DNA from: Rhodoferax sp.
GTDB lineage: Bacteria > Pseudomonadota > Gammaproteobacteria > Burkholderiales > Burkholderiaceae_C
NCBI GenBank assembly: GCA_024236015.1
Contig: JACKLK010000003.1
Span: forward strand, 248,001-312,000
DNA: 64,000 nucleotides
Reading direction: 5' to 3'
A program made the translations under genes and the position numbers. How positions within the stretch are numbered: position 1 is the stretch's first letter; every line of letters begins with the position of its first letter. The notes beneath the pieces are model-generated. The model saw only the letters and a list, made by a program, of their open reading frames with translations, searched no databases and was not told the DNA's origin. Below, one piece after another: positions 1 to 8,432 of the stretch.

Positions 1-1
1 G

Positions 2-154
2 GCCATGTTCCTCGGCGGCCTGGCCAAGGGCGAATTCCTGCGCGAGTTCGAGCCCGACTTCTTCTTCGACGACCAGACCGGCCATATCGAGTCGGCCGCG
101 CGCCACGTGCCCTCGGGCCACGTGGCCAGCGGCATTTCGAACCCCCAGGCCTGA
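2..154 (+). CDS. Cytosolic 5'-nucleotidase, C-terminal fragment (cut by window edge)
   Basis: The only frame open from the left edge ends at a TGA at 152-154 and encodes about 50 residues containing MFLGGLAKGEFLREF, then FFFDDQ and VPSGHVASGI. This FLGGL...FFDDQ...HxESA...VPxGHVxxGI series is the characteristic C-terminus of the cytosolic IMP/AMP 5'-nucleotidase family (PF06189, NT5C1-like), which dephosphorylates nucleoside 5'-monophosphates. The catalytic N-terminal part lies outside the window, so activity cannot be judged. It is followed after 48 bases by an ABC exporter gene on the same strand; whether they are co-transcribed is not evident. Confidence 0.8.
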   Translation, partial: AMFLGGLAKGEFLREFEPDFFFDDQTGHIESAARHVPSGHVASGISNPQA

Positions 155-202
155 CGCCGGCGTCGCTGGTCCCCCTCCGTTCCGATTCACGAGGTCCTCA
201 CC

Positions 203-1966
203 ATGGGCATGCGCGAGAAATTCGCCAGTTTCCAGGCATTCGCCAAGCGGGTGCTGCAGTTGTCGGCACCGTATTTCCAGTCCGAGCAGAAGTGGCGGGC
301 CCGCGGCATGTTCGTGGCCATCGTCGTGCTGAACCTGGCCTCGGTCTACATGGCGGTGCTGTTCAACCAGTGGTACAACCTGTTCTATACCGCGCTCGAA
401 GGCAAGGACCAGCTGGAGTTCTGGAACCAGATCGGCCGCTTCACCTACCTGGCCTTCATCGCGATCGTGATCGCGGTCTACCGCTTCTACCTGACGCAGC
501 TGCTCGAGATGGAGTGGCGGCGCTGGATGACGGGGTATTACCTGCGGCGCTGGCTCGGCGGCGATGCGTTCTACCGCATGGAACTGGCGCGTTACGCCAG
601 CGCCGAAGGCATCAAGGCCGACAACCCCGACCAGCGGATCTCGGAAGACGTGAACCAGTTCACCGCGCAGACGGTCGGCCTGACCATGGGCGTGCTCAAC
701 GCCGGCGTCACGCTGGCGAGTTTCGTCGGCATCCTGTGGAGCCTGTCGGGCGCCTTCAGCTTCGAGCTGGCGGGCCGCTCGGTCACCATCCCCGGCTTCA
801 TGGTCTGGATGGCCATCCTGTATTGCCTGGTCGGCAGCGTGCTGACCCACTACATCGGGCGGCGGCAGATCCGGCTCAATTTCGAACAGCAGAAACGCGA
901 GGCGGATTTCCGCCACCACATGGTGCGGGTGCGCGAATACAGCGAAGCCATCGCGCTCGACCGCGGGCAGGCGGTCGAGCAGGAGCACCTGGGCACCCGT
1001 TTCGCCTCGGTGCTGAGCAACTACCTGCAGCTGATCAAGGCACAGAAAAGCCTGATCTGGTTTACCAGCTTCTTCGGCCAGGCCGCGGTGATCTTTCCGA
1101 TGATCATCGCCGCACCGCGGTATTTCAGCGGCGGCATCAACCTGGGCGGGCTGATGCAGATCAACTCGGCCTTCAGCCGGGTGCAGGACTCGCTGAGCTG
1201 GTTCGTCGACAACTACAGCGCGCTGGCCGCCTGGCGCGCCACGACCGACCGCCTGACCGGTTTCGACGACGCGATCGCCGCGGCCGAGGCATCCAACCCG
1301 CACCTGCAGATCATCGAGGGCGAAGCCCTGGCCGCGCGCCAGCTCGACATCCAGCTGCCCAACGGCACGCCGCTGCTGGCGAACACCACGCTGCAGGTCG
1401 CCGCCGGTGACCGCGTGTTGCTGCAAGGCCCGTCGGGGAGCGGCAAGTCGACGCTGTTTCGCACCCTGGCCGGCATCTGGCCCTATGCCGGCGGCGACGT
1501 GCGGCGCAGCCGCGACAGCATGTTCATCCCGCAACACCCGTATTTCCCCAACGGTACGCTGCGCGAGGCGCTGGCCTATCCGGAGGCTGCCGGCCGCTAC
1601 CCGGACGCCGAGATGCAGGCCGCGCTCAGCGAGGCGCTGCTGCCGCAGCTGGCCGGCGAGCTGGACCGGGTCGACGCCTGGAGCCAGAAACTCTCGGGTG
1701 GCGAGAAACAGCGCCTGGCGATCGCCCGGGTGCTGCTCAAGCAGCCCCAGTGGGTTTTTGCCGACGAAGCCACCAGTGCGCTGGATGCGCAGTCCGAGGA
1801 AACCGTCTACGGCAAATTGCTGGCCATGGTCGACAAGGCCGGTGGCGGCATCGTGTCGATCGCCCACCGCGCATCGGTGGCCGCCTTCCACGACCGGCGC
1901 TGGGAGCTCCAGGCGAGCGAAGCGGGTGCGCCGGCGCGTTATACGCTCAAGGCGACGGCGGGATAA
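203..1966 (+). CDS. ABC transporter, fused permease and ATPase, SbmA/YddA type
   Basis: A 587-residue half-transporter. Residues about 35-340 hold an SbmA/BacA-like membrane domain (segments near 35-60, 75-95, 150-175, 195-215 and 290-310; motif FNQWYNLFYTALE near residue 54). A cytoplasmic nucleotide-binding domain follows from about 375. Walker A (GPSGSGKST) is near 409, the ABC signature (LSGGEKQR) near 497 and Walker B with its D-loop (FADEATSALD) near 516, so the ATPase looks intact. The family forms homodimers that move peptides, modified peptides or cobalamin-like molecules across the inner membrane; the substrate here cannot be told. The chosen ATG follows GAGGTCCTCACC, a good ribosome binding site. 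The 3' end overlaps convergent queC by 20 bases. Confidence 0.88.
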   Translation: MGMREKFASFQAFAKRVLQLSAPYFQSEQKWRARGMFVAIVVLNLASVYMAVLFNQWYNLFYTALEGKDQLEFWNQIGRFTYLAFIAIVIAVYRFYLTQLLEMEWRRWMTGYYLRRWLGGDAFYRMELARYASAEGIKADNPDQRISEDVNQFTAQTVGLTMGVLNAGVTLASFVGILWSLSGAFSFELAGRSVTIPGFMVWMAILYCLVGSVLTHYIGRRQIRLNFEQQKREADFRHHMVRVREYSEAIALDRGQAVEQEHLGTRFASVLSNYLQLIKAQKSLIWFTSFFGQAAVIFPMIIAAPRYFSGGINLGGLMQINSAFSRVQDSLSWFVDNYSALAAWRATTDRLTGFDDAIAAAEASNPHLQIIEGEALAARQLDIQLPNGTPLLANTTLQVAAGDRVLLQGPSGSGKSTLFRTLAGIWPYAGGDVRRSRDSMFIPQHPYFPNGTLREALAYPEAAGRYPDAEMQAALSEALLPQLAGELDRVDAWSQKLSGGEKQRLAIARVLLKQPQWVFADEATSALDAQSEETVYGKLLAMVDKAGGGIVSIAHRASVAAFHDRRWELQASEAGAPARYTLKATAG

Positions 1967-2672
1967 GGTCGTTGTCCGGCTGCGCCGCGACCTGCGCGAA
2001 TCCGCGCGCGCGCAGCTCGCAGGCCGGGCAGTGGCCGCAGCCATAACCCCACGCATGGCGCTGCGTGCGCTCGCCCAGGTAGCAGGTATGGGTGTGCTCG
2101 ACGATCAGCTCGACCAGCGCCGGGCCGCCGAGGCGGCGGGCCAGCGCCCAGGTCTGCGCCTTGTCGATCCACATCAGTGGCGTCTCCAGCAGGAAACGCC
2201 GCTCCATGCCGAGCGACAAGGCCAGCTGCATGGCCTTGATCGTGTCGTCGCGGCAATCCGGGTAGCCGGAGAAGTCGGTTTCGCAGACCCCAGTCACCAG
2301 CACCTGCAGGTCGCGGCGATACGCCAGCGCCGCTGCCAGCGTCAGGAACATCAGGTTGCGGCCCGGCACGAAACTGTTGGGCAAACCGGAAGATTCCATG
2401 TGTATGGCGGTCTCCCGCGTGAGCGATGACTCACTGATCTGGCCCAGCACGGCGAGATCGAGCACATGGTCCTGGCCGAGCCTGGCATCCCAGTGCGGAA
2501 ATCGGCGGCGCAATTGCTCCAGCACCACCGGACGCACCTCCATTTCCACGTGATGGCGCTGGCCATAGTCGAAACCGATGGTTTCCACGCGCGGATAACG
2601 CTCCAGCGCCCAGGCCAGGCAGGTGGTGGAGTCCTGACCGCCGGAGAACAGGACCAGTGCGCTTGTATGCAT
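1947..2672 (-). CDS. queC: 7-cyano-7-deazaguanine synthase QueC
   Basis: A 241-residue protein starting MHTSALVLFSGGQDSTT. SGGQDS at residues 10-15 is the PP-loop that binds ATP. The C-terminal half carries the zinc-binding cysteine cluster CYLGE...GYGCGHCPAC, diagnostic of QueC. The enzyme converts 7-carboxy-7-deazaguanine plus ammonia and ATP into preQ0, the precursor of queuosine in tRNA. Length and motif order are normal for the family. FDYGQRHHVEME is a further QueC hallmark. The stop lies inside the end of the convergent ABC transporter gene. No other queuosine gene is adjacent. Confidence 0.95.
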   Translation of the reverse strand: MHTSALVLFSGGQDSTTCLAWALERYPRVETIGFDYGQRHHVEMEVRPVVLEQLRRRFPHWDARLGQDHVLDLAVLGQISESSLTRETAIHMESSGLPNSFVPGRNLMFLTLAAALAYRRDLQVLVTGVCETDFSGYPDCRDDTIKAMQLALSLGMERRFLLETPLMWIDKAQTWALARRLGGPALVELIVEHTHTCYLGERTQRHAWGYGCGHCPACELRARGFAQVAAQPDNDLIPPSP

Positions 2673-2736
2673 CGTGCAATGGTAGACGCAGCCGCGCGCC
2701 GGCGCGCCGGTTCAGCCCGCAGCCGGCCTGCGGAAC

Positions 2737-3243
2737 TCAGATGTTCTCGGTCTTCTTGATCTTGCTGGGCTGGTAGGTCAGGTTTTCGCGCGCGATCTCG
2801 CCGGGGGCGATGTTCGGGTTGGCCGGATTGAGCTGGACGTTCTGCTTCTGGGCCTGGGACACTTCGACCGCCATGCCGCTGGCCTGCCACATCGACTTGA
2901 TGAAATCGAGCATGACCTGGTGCAACGGCACCGGCGGCGGCTCCTCGACCTTCTCCGGCTCCGGACGCTTGATGGTCCAGTCGTTCGGCTCGGCCGCCGT
3001 CTCCTTGCCACGCCGGATCGGATCCGGAACACTTTGGTGCACCGCGTTGTAGACCGGATTCGCGGTCGCGGCGACCTCGCCGATCTTGTTGACCACGCCG
3101 GTCGGCGCCGGTGTGGCCGCCGGTGCCGCCACCACCGGCGGATTGACCGGTGCCACCGGGATCACCTTGTGCCCGTTGGACGAAACCAGGTCGACGCCGG
3201 CAGGGCGCGTACCGGGTTGTCGATCGACGGATGGCAGTTGCAT
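2737..3243 (-). CDS. Uncharacterised proline/alanine-rich protein
   Basis: A 168-residue protein that I do not recognise. Residues 1-100 are rich in Pro, Ala and Val (APVNPPVVAAPAATPAPTG) and look disordered. Residues about 105-140 (PLHQVMLDFIKSMWQASGMA) form the only predicted amphipathic helix, followed by a polar tail rich in Asn and Lys. There is no signal peptide or membrane segment, so it is probably cytoplasmic. It starts ATG at 3243 just after a stem-loop-rich leader and ends 64 bases upstream of queC on the same strand. Codon use matches the neighbours, which supports a real gene. No function is proposed. Confidence 0.6.
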   Translation of the reverse strand: MQLPSVDRQPGTRPAGVDLVSSNGHKVIPVAPVNPPVVAAPAATPAPTGVVNKIGEVAATANPVYNAVHQSVPDPIRRGKETAAEPNDWTIKRPEPEKVEEPPPVPLHQVMLDFIKSMWQASGMAVEVSQAQKQNVQLNPANPNIAPGEIARENLTYQPSKIKKTENI

Positions 3244-3536
3244 GGTGACTCAGGCCTCGAATGGGGAGCGGACTTTTTTACCGCTCGTTGACTCCTTAAC
3301 GGCAGAACTGAACCGGAATTTAGGCCTTTTTCGGGGTCTCGCGCGACTTTTTTCCGAAAAATCGGCCCCGGCCACCCCGCCGCGACCGATCAGGCGCCGG
3401 CGGCATGCCCGTCGCGGCGTGCATCGCTGGCGGACACGGCGATGGCGTCGAGGTCGTCCGACAAGTGTCCGATGCACAGGCCCGCGACCGGGTCCTGCGC
3501 CGGGGTCAACGCATCCGTCGCATTGACGTGCACGCA
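3244..3536. other. Intergenic leader region with stem-loops
   Basis: No gene is supported here. GAGCG at 3266-3270 pairs with CGCTC at 3282-3286 around a T-rich loop. TTTTTCGG at 3327-3334 pairs with CCGAAAAA at 3354-3361, flanked by GGCC on both sides. Both lie upstream of the minus-strand gene starting at 3243 and could be its structured leader or an operator. From 3521 the sequence CATTGACGTGCACG is followed directly by CATTGACGTACACG, a near-perfect 14-base direct repeat that supplies the -35 box of the next gene. Confidence 0.4.
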
Positions 3537-3577
3537 TTGACGTACACGGCACCTGTCCATACACTTGTGTATTGACA
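3537..3577 (+). promoter_or_regulatory. Promoter with TetR-type operator of the sulfatase regulon, left copy
   Basis: A -35 box TTGACG (3537-3542), a 17-base spacer and a -10 box TACACT (3560-3565) form a good sigma-70 promoter for the gene at 3590. A perfect palindrome ATACAC-TT-GTGTAT (3559-3572) covers the -10 box and start point, where a repressor would block polymerase. The 18 bases 3557-3574 recur exactly, in reverse orientation, at 9137-9154 next to the tetR-family gene. The palindrome and its repetition are seen directly; binding by that TetR is inferred. Confidence 0.75.
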
Positions 3578-3589
3578 ATGAGACCCAAG

Positions 3590-4417
3590 ATGACCGACCT
3601 CGTCGTACGCCGCCTGCTGATCGATCTCGACACCCCGTTCCCGGGACGCTGGAACGGCGGCGACGCGTTCCGCTCCGCGCTCTTCAACGCCTTGTCGCAG
3701 AGTTTTCCGTCCGGCGAACAATATTTCATCGACGCGGTACGCGCAGGACTGAAGCAACTGCCCGAGGAGCGGCGCAGCGCACTGGCCGCCGAGGTACAGG
3801 GATTCATCGGCCAAGAGGCGACCCACCGGCGCATCCACAGCCTGTTCAATGCCAACCTCGACCGGCTGGGCTACGACAACGGCATCGAACGCTGGACCGA
3901 GGCCCGGCGCAAGGCCCATGCGGGCGACGACCTGCGCAACCATGTCGCGGCCACCGCGGCCACCGAGCACTTCACCGCGATCTTCGCCGACTGGCTGCTG
4001 CACCATCCCGAGGCCCTGGCCGGCGCCGAGCCGCGGCTGCGGACCTTGTGGCAATGGCACAGTGCCGAGGAGTCCGAGCACCGCAACACCGCGTTCGACA
4101 TGTACCAGGCACTGGGCGGCAACCATGCGTGGCGTATCAAGGTATTCAAGTACATCACGTTCGTGTTCCTGTACGACGTGTTGCGCCAGACCCTGCTGAA
4201 CCTGTGGCATGACGACAAGGCCTTGCTGCGCCCGGGCACCTGGCGCAGCGCCTGGCGTCTGTGCTTCGCGCGCGACGGCATGATCCGCGGCAACTACGGC
4301 CTGTGGAAAGCCTACCTGGCGCCGGACTTCCATCCGAGCCAGCAACCGGCGGCACTGGCCCGGCCCTGGCTCGACGCCAACGCCGCGCAATACACCGTCG
4401 TCGCCCGCTCGGCCTGA
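3590..4417 (+). CDS. Metal-dependent hydrolase, PF10118 family
   Basis: A 275-residue protein from ATG 3590; ATG 3578 is also possible but would leave almost no leader. Helical segments carry the paired metal ligands FIGQEATHRRIH (residues about 62-73), TAATEHFTAI and WHSAEESEHRNTAFD. These are the Glu/His pattern of the PF10118 metal-dependent hydrolase family, which has a ferritin-like helical core. Substrates of the family are poorly known. It is the first gene after a strong promoter overlapped by a palindromic operator shared with the tetR region at 9139. The sulfatase gene follows after 68 bases. Its place in a sulfatase/dehalogenase regulon suggests a role in processing the same compound. 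Confidence 0.8.
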   Translation: MTDLVVRRLLIDLDTPFPGRWNGGDAFRSALFNALSQSFPSGEQYFIDAVRAGLKQLPEERRSALAAEVQGFIGQEATHRRIHSLFNANLDRLGYDNGIERWTEARRKAHAGDDLRNHVAATAATEHFTAIFADWLLHHPEALAGAEPRLRTLWQWHSAEESEHRNTAFDMYQALGGNHAWRIKVFKYITFVFLYDVLRQTLLNLWHDDKALLRPGTWRSAWRLCFARDGMIRGNYGLWKAYLAPDFHPSQQPAALARPWLDANAAQYTVVARSA

Positions 4418-4485
4418 CGCCCGCGCCGACGCCTTCGTGAACACCGGCCGGTGATGGCGCCAGCGGCCCTTCGCAACACTTCCGC

Positions 4486-6162
4486 ATGACACGCACGCGC
4501 AAGACCTTGTCCCTCATCGTGCTGGCCATCGCCGCCCTGGCGGCCCTGGTCTATGCGAACCGCCTGCTGGTGCTGCAATATTCGCTGGGCTGGCTGACCG
4601 ACATCCGCCACCCGCGCGAAGCCTACCGGCCGGTGGCCTGGATGGCCGGGCCGCCGGCGGCCGACGCGCCGCCCGCGGCACGGCCGCCGAACATCATCGT
4701 CATCGTGGCCGACGACATGGGCTACAACGACGTGTCCACCCATGGCGGCGGCTACGCGGCGCACGGTGCCGGCACGCCGCACATCGATTCGATCGCGCGC
4801 GACGGCGTGATCTTCGAGCGGGGGTACGCCGGCGCGGCCGTGTGCACGATCTCGCGCGCCGCCCTGCTCAGCGGCCGTTATCCGTGGCGCTTCGGCGTGG
4901 AGTTCACGCCCACGCCCGGCGCGCTGGCGCGGGTCGCGCCGCTCTTGTACGACGATCCGGCGCGCCTGCGGCCGGCGCTGGTCGACCAGGACAAGGCCGC
5001 CGCGTCCAAGGCGTTCAACGAACTGGGCATGCCGGGTTCGGAGATCACGCTGGCCGAACTGCTGCGCGATCGGGGTTACCACACCATCCATATCGGCAAG
5101 TGGCATCTGGGCGGCACGCCGGAACATCCCGAGATGCGGCCCAACGCCCAGGGTTTCGCCGAGAGCCTGTACATGGAAAGCGGCCTGTACCTGCCGCAGG
5201 ACTCGCCCGACGTCGTCAACGCGCGCCAGGACTTCGACCCGGTCGACCGTTTCCTGTGGCCGAACATGCGATTCGGCGTCAGCTACAACAACGGCAGCTG
5301 GTTCGAGCCCGACAAGTACCTGACCGACTATTTCACCGACGAGGCGGTGGCCGCGATCCGCGCAAACCGGAACCGGCCCTTCTTCCTGTACCTGGCGCAC
5401 TGGGGCGTGCACACGCCGCTGCAGGCGAGCAAGGCCGACTACGACGCCGTCACCGGCATCCCCGACCACCGGCGCCGCGTCTACGCCGCCATGGTGCGAT
5501 CGGTCGACCGCAGCGTGGGCCGGGTGCTGCAGACGCTGCGCGAGCAGGGGCTGGACGAGAACACCATCGTCGTCTTCACCAGCGACAACGGCGCGCCCGG
5601 CTACATCGGCCTGCCCGAGGTGAACCAGCCCTACCGCGGCTGGAAACTCACGCAGTTCGAAGGCGGACTGCGGGTTCCTTACATGGCGCGCTGGCCGGGC
5701 CGCATCCGCGCCGGCAGCCGCTATGCCGCACCGATGTCCAACATCGACATCCTGCCCACCATCGTCGCCGCGGCGGGCGGGGAACCGCCGAAGGACCGCA
5801 TCATCGACGGCGTCAACCTGCTGCCGTTCCTGGCCCCGGACGGCCCCGTGCAACCCGAACGCGCGCTGTTCTGGCGCGACGGCCCCTACCAGGCGGTGCA
5901 GTCCGGCGGCTGGAAGCTGATCGTGTCCGGGAAACCCCGGCGCAACTGGCTGTTCCATCTGCAGCAGGACCCGACCGAAAAAACCGACCTGGCGGCGTCG
6001 CAGCCGCAGCGCGTGGCGCAGCTGCAGGCGCTGCTGGCGGCACATGGCAAGGACCTGCCGGCGCCGCTGTGGCCGTCCTTCCTGCAGATGCCGATCGCGA
6101 TCGACAAGACGCTGGACCAGCCCGAGAGTCCTGACGACGAATACGCGTACTGGTACAACTGA
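4486..6162 (+). CDS. Membrane-anchored sulfatase (alkaline phosphatase superfamily)
   Basis: A 558-residue type I sulfatase. Residues 8-28 form an N-terminal membrane anchor (LIVLAIAALAALVY) with the catalytic part in the periplasm. Metal ligands appear in IVADDMGYNDVSTHG (Asp76, Asp77). The cysteine to be converted to formylglycine is Cys120 in CTISRAALLSGRYP, and later motifs GKWHLGG and TSDNGAPG complete the active site. The usual CxPxR/CxAxR motif has Ile at its third position here, which is odd. The next gene, 17 bases downstream, encodes the formylglycine-generating enzyme needed to activate it. The enzyme hydrolyses a sulfate ester; the substrate is unknown. Confidence 0.92.
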   Translation: MTRTRKTLSLIVLAIAALAALVYANRLLVLQYSLGWLTDIRHPREAYRPVAWMAGPPAADAPPAARPPNIIVIVADDMGYNDVSTHGGGYAAHGAGTPHIDSIARDGVIFERGYAGAAVCTISRAALLSGRYPWRFGVEFTPTPGALARVAPLLYDDPARLRPALVDQDKAAASKAFNELGMPGSEITLAELLRDRGYHTIHIGKWHLGGTPEHPEMRPNAQGFAESLYMESGLYLPQDSPDVVNARQDFDPVDRFLWPNMRFGVSYNNGSWFEPDKYLTDYFTDEAVAAIRANRNRPFFLYLAHWGVHTPLQASKADYDAVTGIPDHRRRVYAAMVRSVDRSVGRVLQTLREQGLDENTIVVFTSDNGAPGYIGLPEVNQPYRGWKLTQFEGGLRVPYMARWPGRIRAGSRYAAPMSNIDILPTIVAAAGGEPPKDRIIDGVNLLPFLAPDGPVQPERALFWRDGPYQAVQSGGWKLIVSGKPRRNWLFHLQQDPTEKTDLAASQPQRVAQLQALLAAHGKDLPAPLWPSFLQMPIAIDKTLDQPESPDDEYAYWYN

Positions 6163-6179
6163 GCGCGGAAGTTCCACGC

Positions 6180-7310
6180 ATGCCCGGTGACCCGACGACG
6201 CCCCCGCGCGTTCCCGACAAGGCGCCAACCCCGCCAGCCGTCGGCTCCGTCCGCCCCTGGTGGCGCGGCTGGCCGCTGCCATGGATGTCGCTGCTGGTGG
6301 CGGCACTGGTGGCGGGCACTGCCGGCGGGTGGTGGCTGACGCGGCAGGCACAGGCGCCACAGGGGGGTGATGCGATCCTGCACTGCGCGTTGCCGGCGCA
6401 AGCGGCGGATGCGCCCCACCCCGGCATGGTCTGGGTGCCCGCCGGCCGGTTCGCGTTCGGCGACACCGTCTACCCGGAGGAGCAGCCGGTGCGCATGACC
6501 CGTGTGGACGGTTTCTGGATGGACCGCACCGAGGTCAGCAACGATGATTTCGCGGCCTTCGTCGACGCCACCGGCTACGTCACCGTGGCCGAACGGCCGG
6601 TCGACGCGGCGCGGCATCCCGACCTGCCACCCGACATGCGCCAACCCGGTGCCGTCGTCTTCACGATGCCCGGCACCGGCGGCGCCGGCGGCGGCCCCAT
6701 GCCGTGGTGGCGCTACGTGCCAGGCGCAAACTGGCGCCATCCGGGCGGGCCGGGCACCGGCATCGCCGGGCGCGGCGCGTTCCCGGTCGTGGCTGTCACG
6801 ATCGAAGACGCCCAGGCCTACGCGCGCTGGAAGGGCCGCAACCTGCCCACCGAGGTCCAGTGGGAATGGGCCGCCCAGCTCGAACGCGCCGGCTCGGCCG
6901 GCGCACACGATCAACCGGCGGACGCGAACACCTGGCAAGGCCTGTTTCCGGTCGCCAACTCCGGCGAGGACGGCTTCGTCGGCCTGGCACCCGTGGGTTG
7001 TTATCCGCCCAACCGACGCGGCCTGTTCGACATGCTCGGCAATGTGTGGGAGCTCACGACCGACCGCTGGACCGCCTCGCACGACGCCCCTCCCCAGGTC
7101 GAGGGCCATGATCCCGCCGCACCACTGCTGCGCGCCGGCGCCCCGGCCCAGCGCGTGATCAAGGGCGGCTCCTTCCTGTGTGCGCCCAACTACTGCATGC
7201 GTTACCGCGCCGGCGCACGCCAGCCGCAGGACGACGACCTCGCCGTCAGCCATCTCGGATTCCGCACCATCCTGCTCGCGCCCGGGCCGTCCCCGCAGGC
7301 CACGCCGTAA
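6180..7310 (+). CDS. Formylglycine-generating enzyme (sulfatase activator), membrane-anchored
   Basis: A 376-residue protein with a single membrane segment at residues about 33-53 followed by a complete FGE-sulfatase domain from about 82. MVWVPAGRFAFGDT, DGFWMDRTEVSNDDFA, LPTEVQWEWAA and DMLGNVWELTTD are the family blocks. The end reads RVIKGGSFLCAPNYCMRYR, which holds the catalytic cysteine pair Cys334 and Cys339 with the four-residue spacing of true copper-dependent FGEs. Related domains without sulfatase-modifying activity lack it. It oxidises the sulfatase active-site cysteine to formylglycine. The gene sits 17 bases after one sulfatase and 3.3 kb before a second. The start follows GGAAG. 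Confidence 0.93.
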   Translation: MPGDPTTPPRVPDKAPTPPAVGSVRPWWRGWPLPWMSLLVAALVAGTAGGWWLTRQAQAPQGGDAILHCALPAQAADAPHPGMVWVPAGRFAFGDTVYPEEQPVRMTRVDGFWMDRTEVSNDDFAAFVDATGYVTVAERPVDAARHPDLPPDMRQPGAVVFTMPGTGGAGGGPMPWWRYVPGANWRHPGGPGTGIAGRGAFPVVAVTIEDAQAYARWKGRNLPTEVQWEWAAQLERAGSAGAHDQPADANTWQGLFPVANSGEDGFVGLAPVGCYPPNRRGLFDMLGNVWELTTDRWTASHDAPPQVEGHDPAAPLLRAGAPAQRVIKGGSFLCAPNYCMRYRAGARQPQDDDLAVSHLGFRTILLAPGPSPQATP

Positions 7311-7439
7311 GCCGGCGTGGCCTGCGGATCCTGCCGCTTCGCCTGCGGGACACCCCGCGCCCGGACGCCGGCGATACCATTGCCCGACGAGGCGCCAGCC
7401 GCGCCAGCCCATTGCCAACCCCACGAGGAGACAGCCCGC

Positions 7440-8417
7440 ATGAAAACCCGCATCACCGAACTGTTCGGCATCGAACATCCGATCATCCAGGGCGGCATGC
7501 ATTTCGTCGGCTTTGCCGAACTGGCCGCGGCGGTGTCGAACGCCGGCGGCCTGGGCATCATCACCGGCCTGACGCAGAAGACGCCGGAACTGCTGGCCCG
7601 GGAGATCCGGCGCTGCCGCGAGATGACCGACAAGCCCTTCGGCGTCAACCTGACCTTCCTGCCGGTGGTCAAGGCGCCCGACTATCCGGGATACATCCGC
7701 GCCATCGTCGAGGGCGGCGTCAGGATCGTCGAGACCGCCGGCAACAACCCGCAGAAATGGCTGCCCGGCCTGCACGAGGCCGGCGTCAAGGTGATCCACA
7801 AATGCACCTCGGTGCGCCATTCGCTCAAGGCCGAGGCCATCGGCTGCGACGCGGTCAGCGTCGACGGTTTCGAATGCGGCGGCCATCCGGGCGAGGACGA
7901 CATCCCCAACTTCATCCTGCTGCCACGCGCGGCCGAGGCACTGAAGATCCCGTTCGTCGCCTCCGGCGGCATGGCCGACGGCCGTTCCCTCGTCGCCGCG
8001 CTGGCCCTGGGTGCCGACGGCATGAACATGGGCACCCGCTTCATCGCGACGAAAGAGGCGCCGGTGCACGAGAAGGTCAAGCAGGCCATCGTCGCGGCCA
8101 GCGAACTCGACACCCGGCTCGTGATGCGGCCGCTGCGCAATACCGAACGCGTGTTGACCAACGCCGCGGTGGAGCGGCTGCTGGAGAAGGAACGCACACT
8201 CGGCGCCGACCTGAAGTTCGAAGACATCATGGAGGAAGTCGCCGGCGTCTACCCCCGCATCATGCTGGACGGCGACATGGAAGCCGGCGCATGGTCGTGC
8301 GGCATGGTGGCCGGGCTGATCCATGACGTGCCGACGGTCCGGCAGCTGATCGACCGCATCATGGCCGAGGCGGATGGCCTGATCCGCCAGCGGCTGGCGG
8401 GTGTGTTGACCGCGTGA
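7440..8417 (+). CDS. Nitronate monooxygenase-family FMN oxidoreductase
   Basis: A 325-residue TIM-barrel flavoprotein of the nitronate monooxygenase/2-nitropropane dioxygenase family. Key blocks are HPIIQGGMHFVGFAELAAAV (FMN-binding start), GGLGIITG, VNLTFLP, the GFECGGHPGE loop with the catalytic His, and VASGGMADGRSLVAALALGADG with the phosphate-binding glycines. It uses FMN and O2 to oxidise alkyl nitronates; members also act as enoyl or quinone reductases, so the substrate is open. ATG 7440 follows GAGGAGACAGC; an upstream in-frame start would add an arginine-rich tail without homology. It lies 129 bases after the FGE gene and ends 15 bases from the convergent tetR-family gene. Confidence 0.88.
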   Translation: MKTRITELFGIEHPIIQGGMHFVGFAELAAAVSNAGGLGIITGLTQKTPELLAREIRRCREMTDKPFGVNLTFLPVVKAPDYPGYIRAIVEGGVRIVETAGNNPQKWLPGLHEAGVKVIHKCTSVRHSLKAEAIGCDAVSVDGFECGGHPGEDDIPNFILLPRAAEALKIPFVASGGMADGRSLVAALALGADGMNMGTRFIATKEAPVHEKVKQAIVAASELDTRLVMRPLRNTERVLTNAAVERLLEKERTLGADLKFEDIMEEVAGVYPRIMLDGDMEAGAWSCGMVAGLIHDVPTVRQLIDRIMAEADGLIRQRLAGVLTA

Positions 8418-8432
8418 TCCAGCCCCGATCGG

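Noticed and set aside
3572..3589. TTG 3572 or ATG 3578 as start of the PF10118 hydrolase
   Set aside because: The predicted transcription start is near 3572, so these would leave almost no leader. ATG 3590 gives an 18-base leader and keeps the whole domain.
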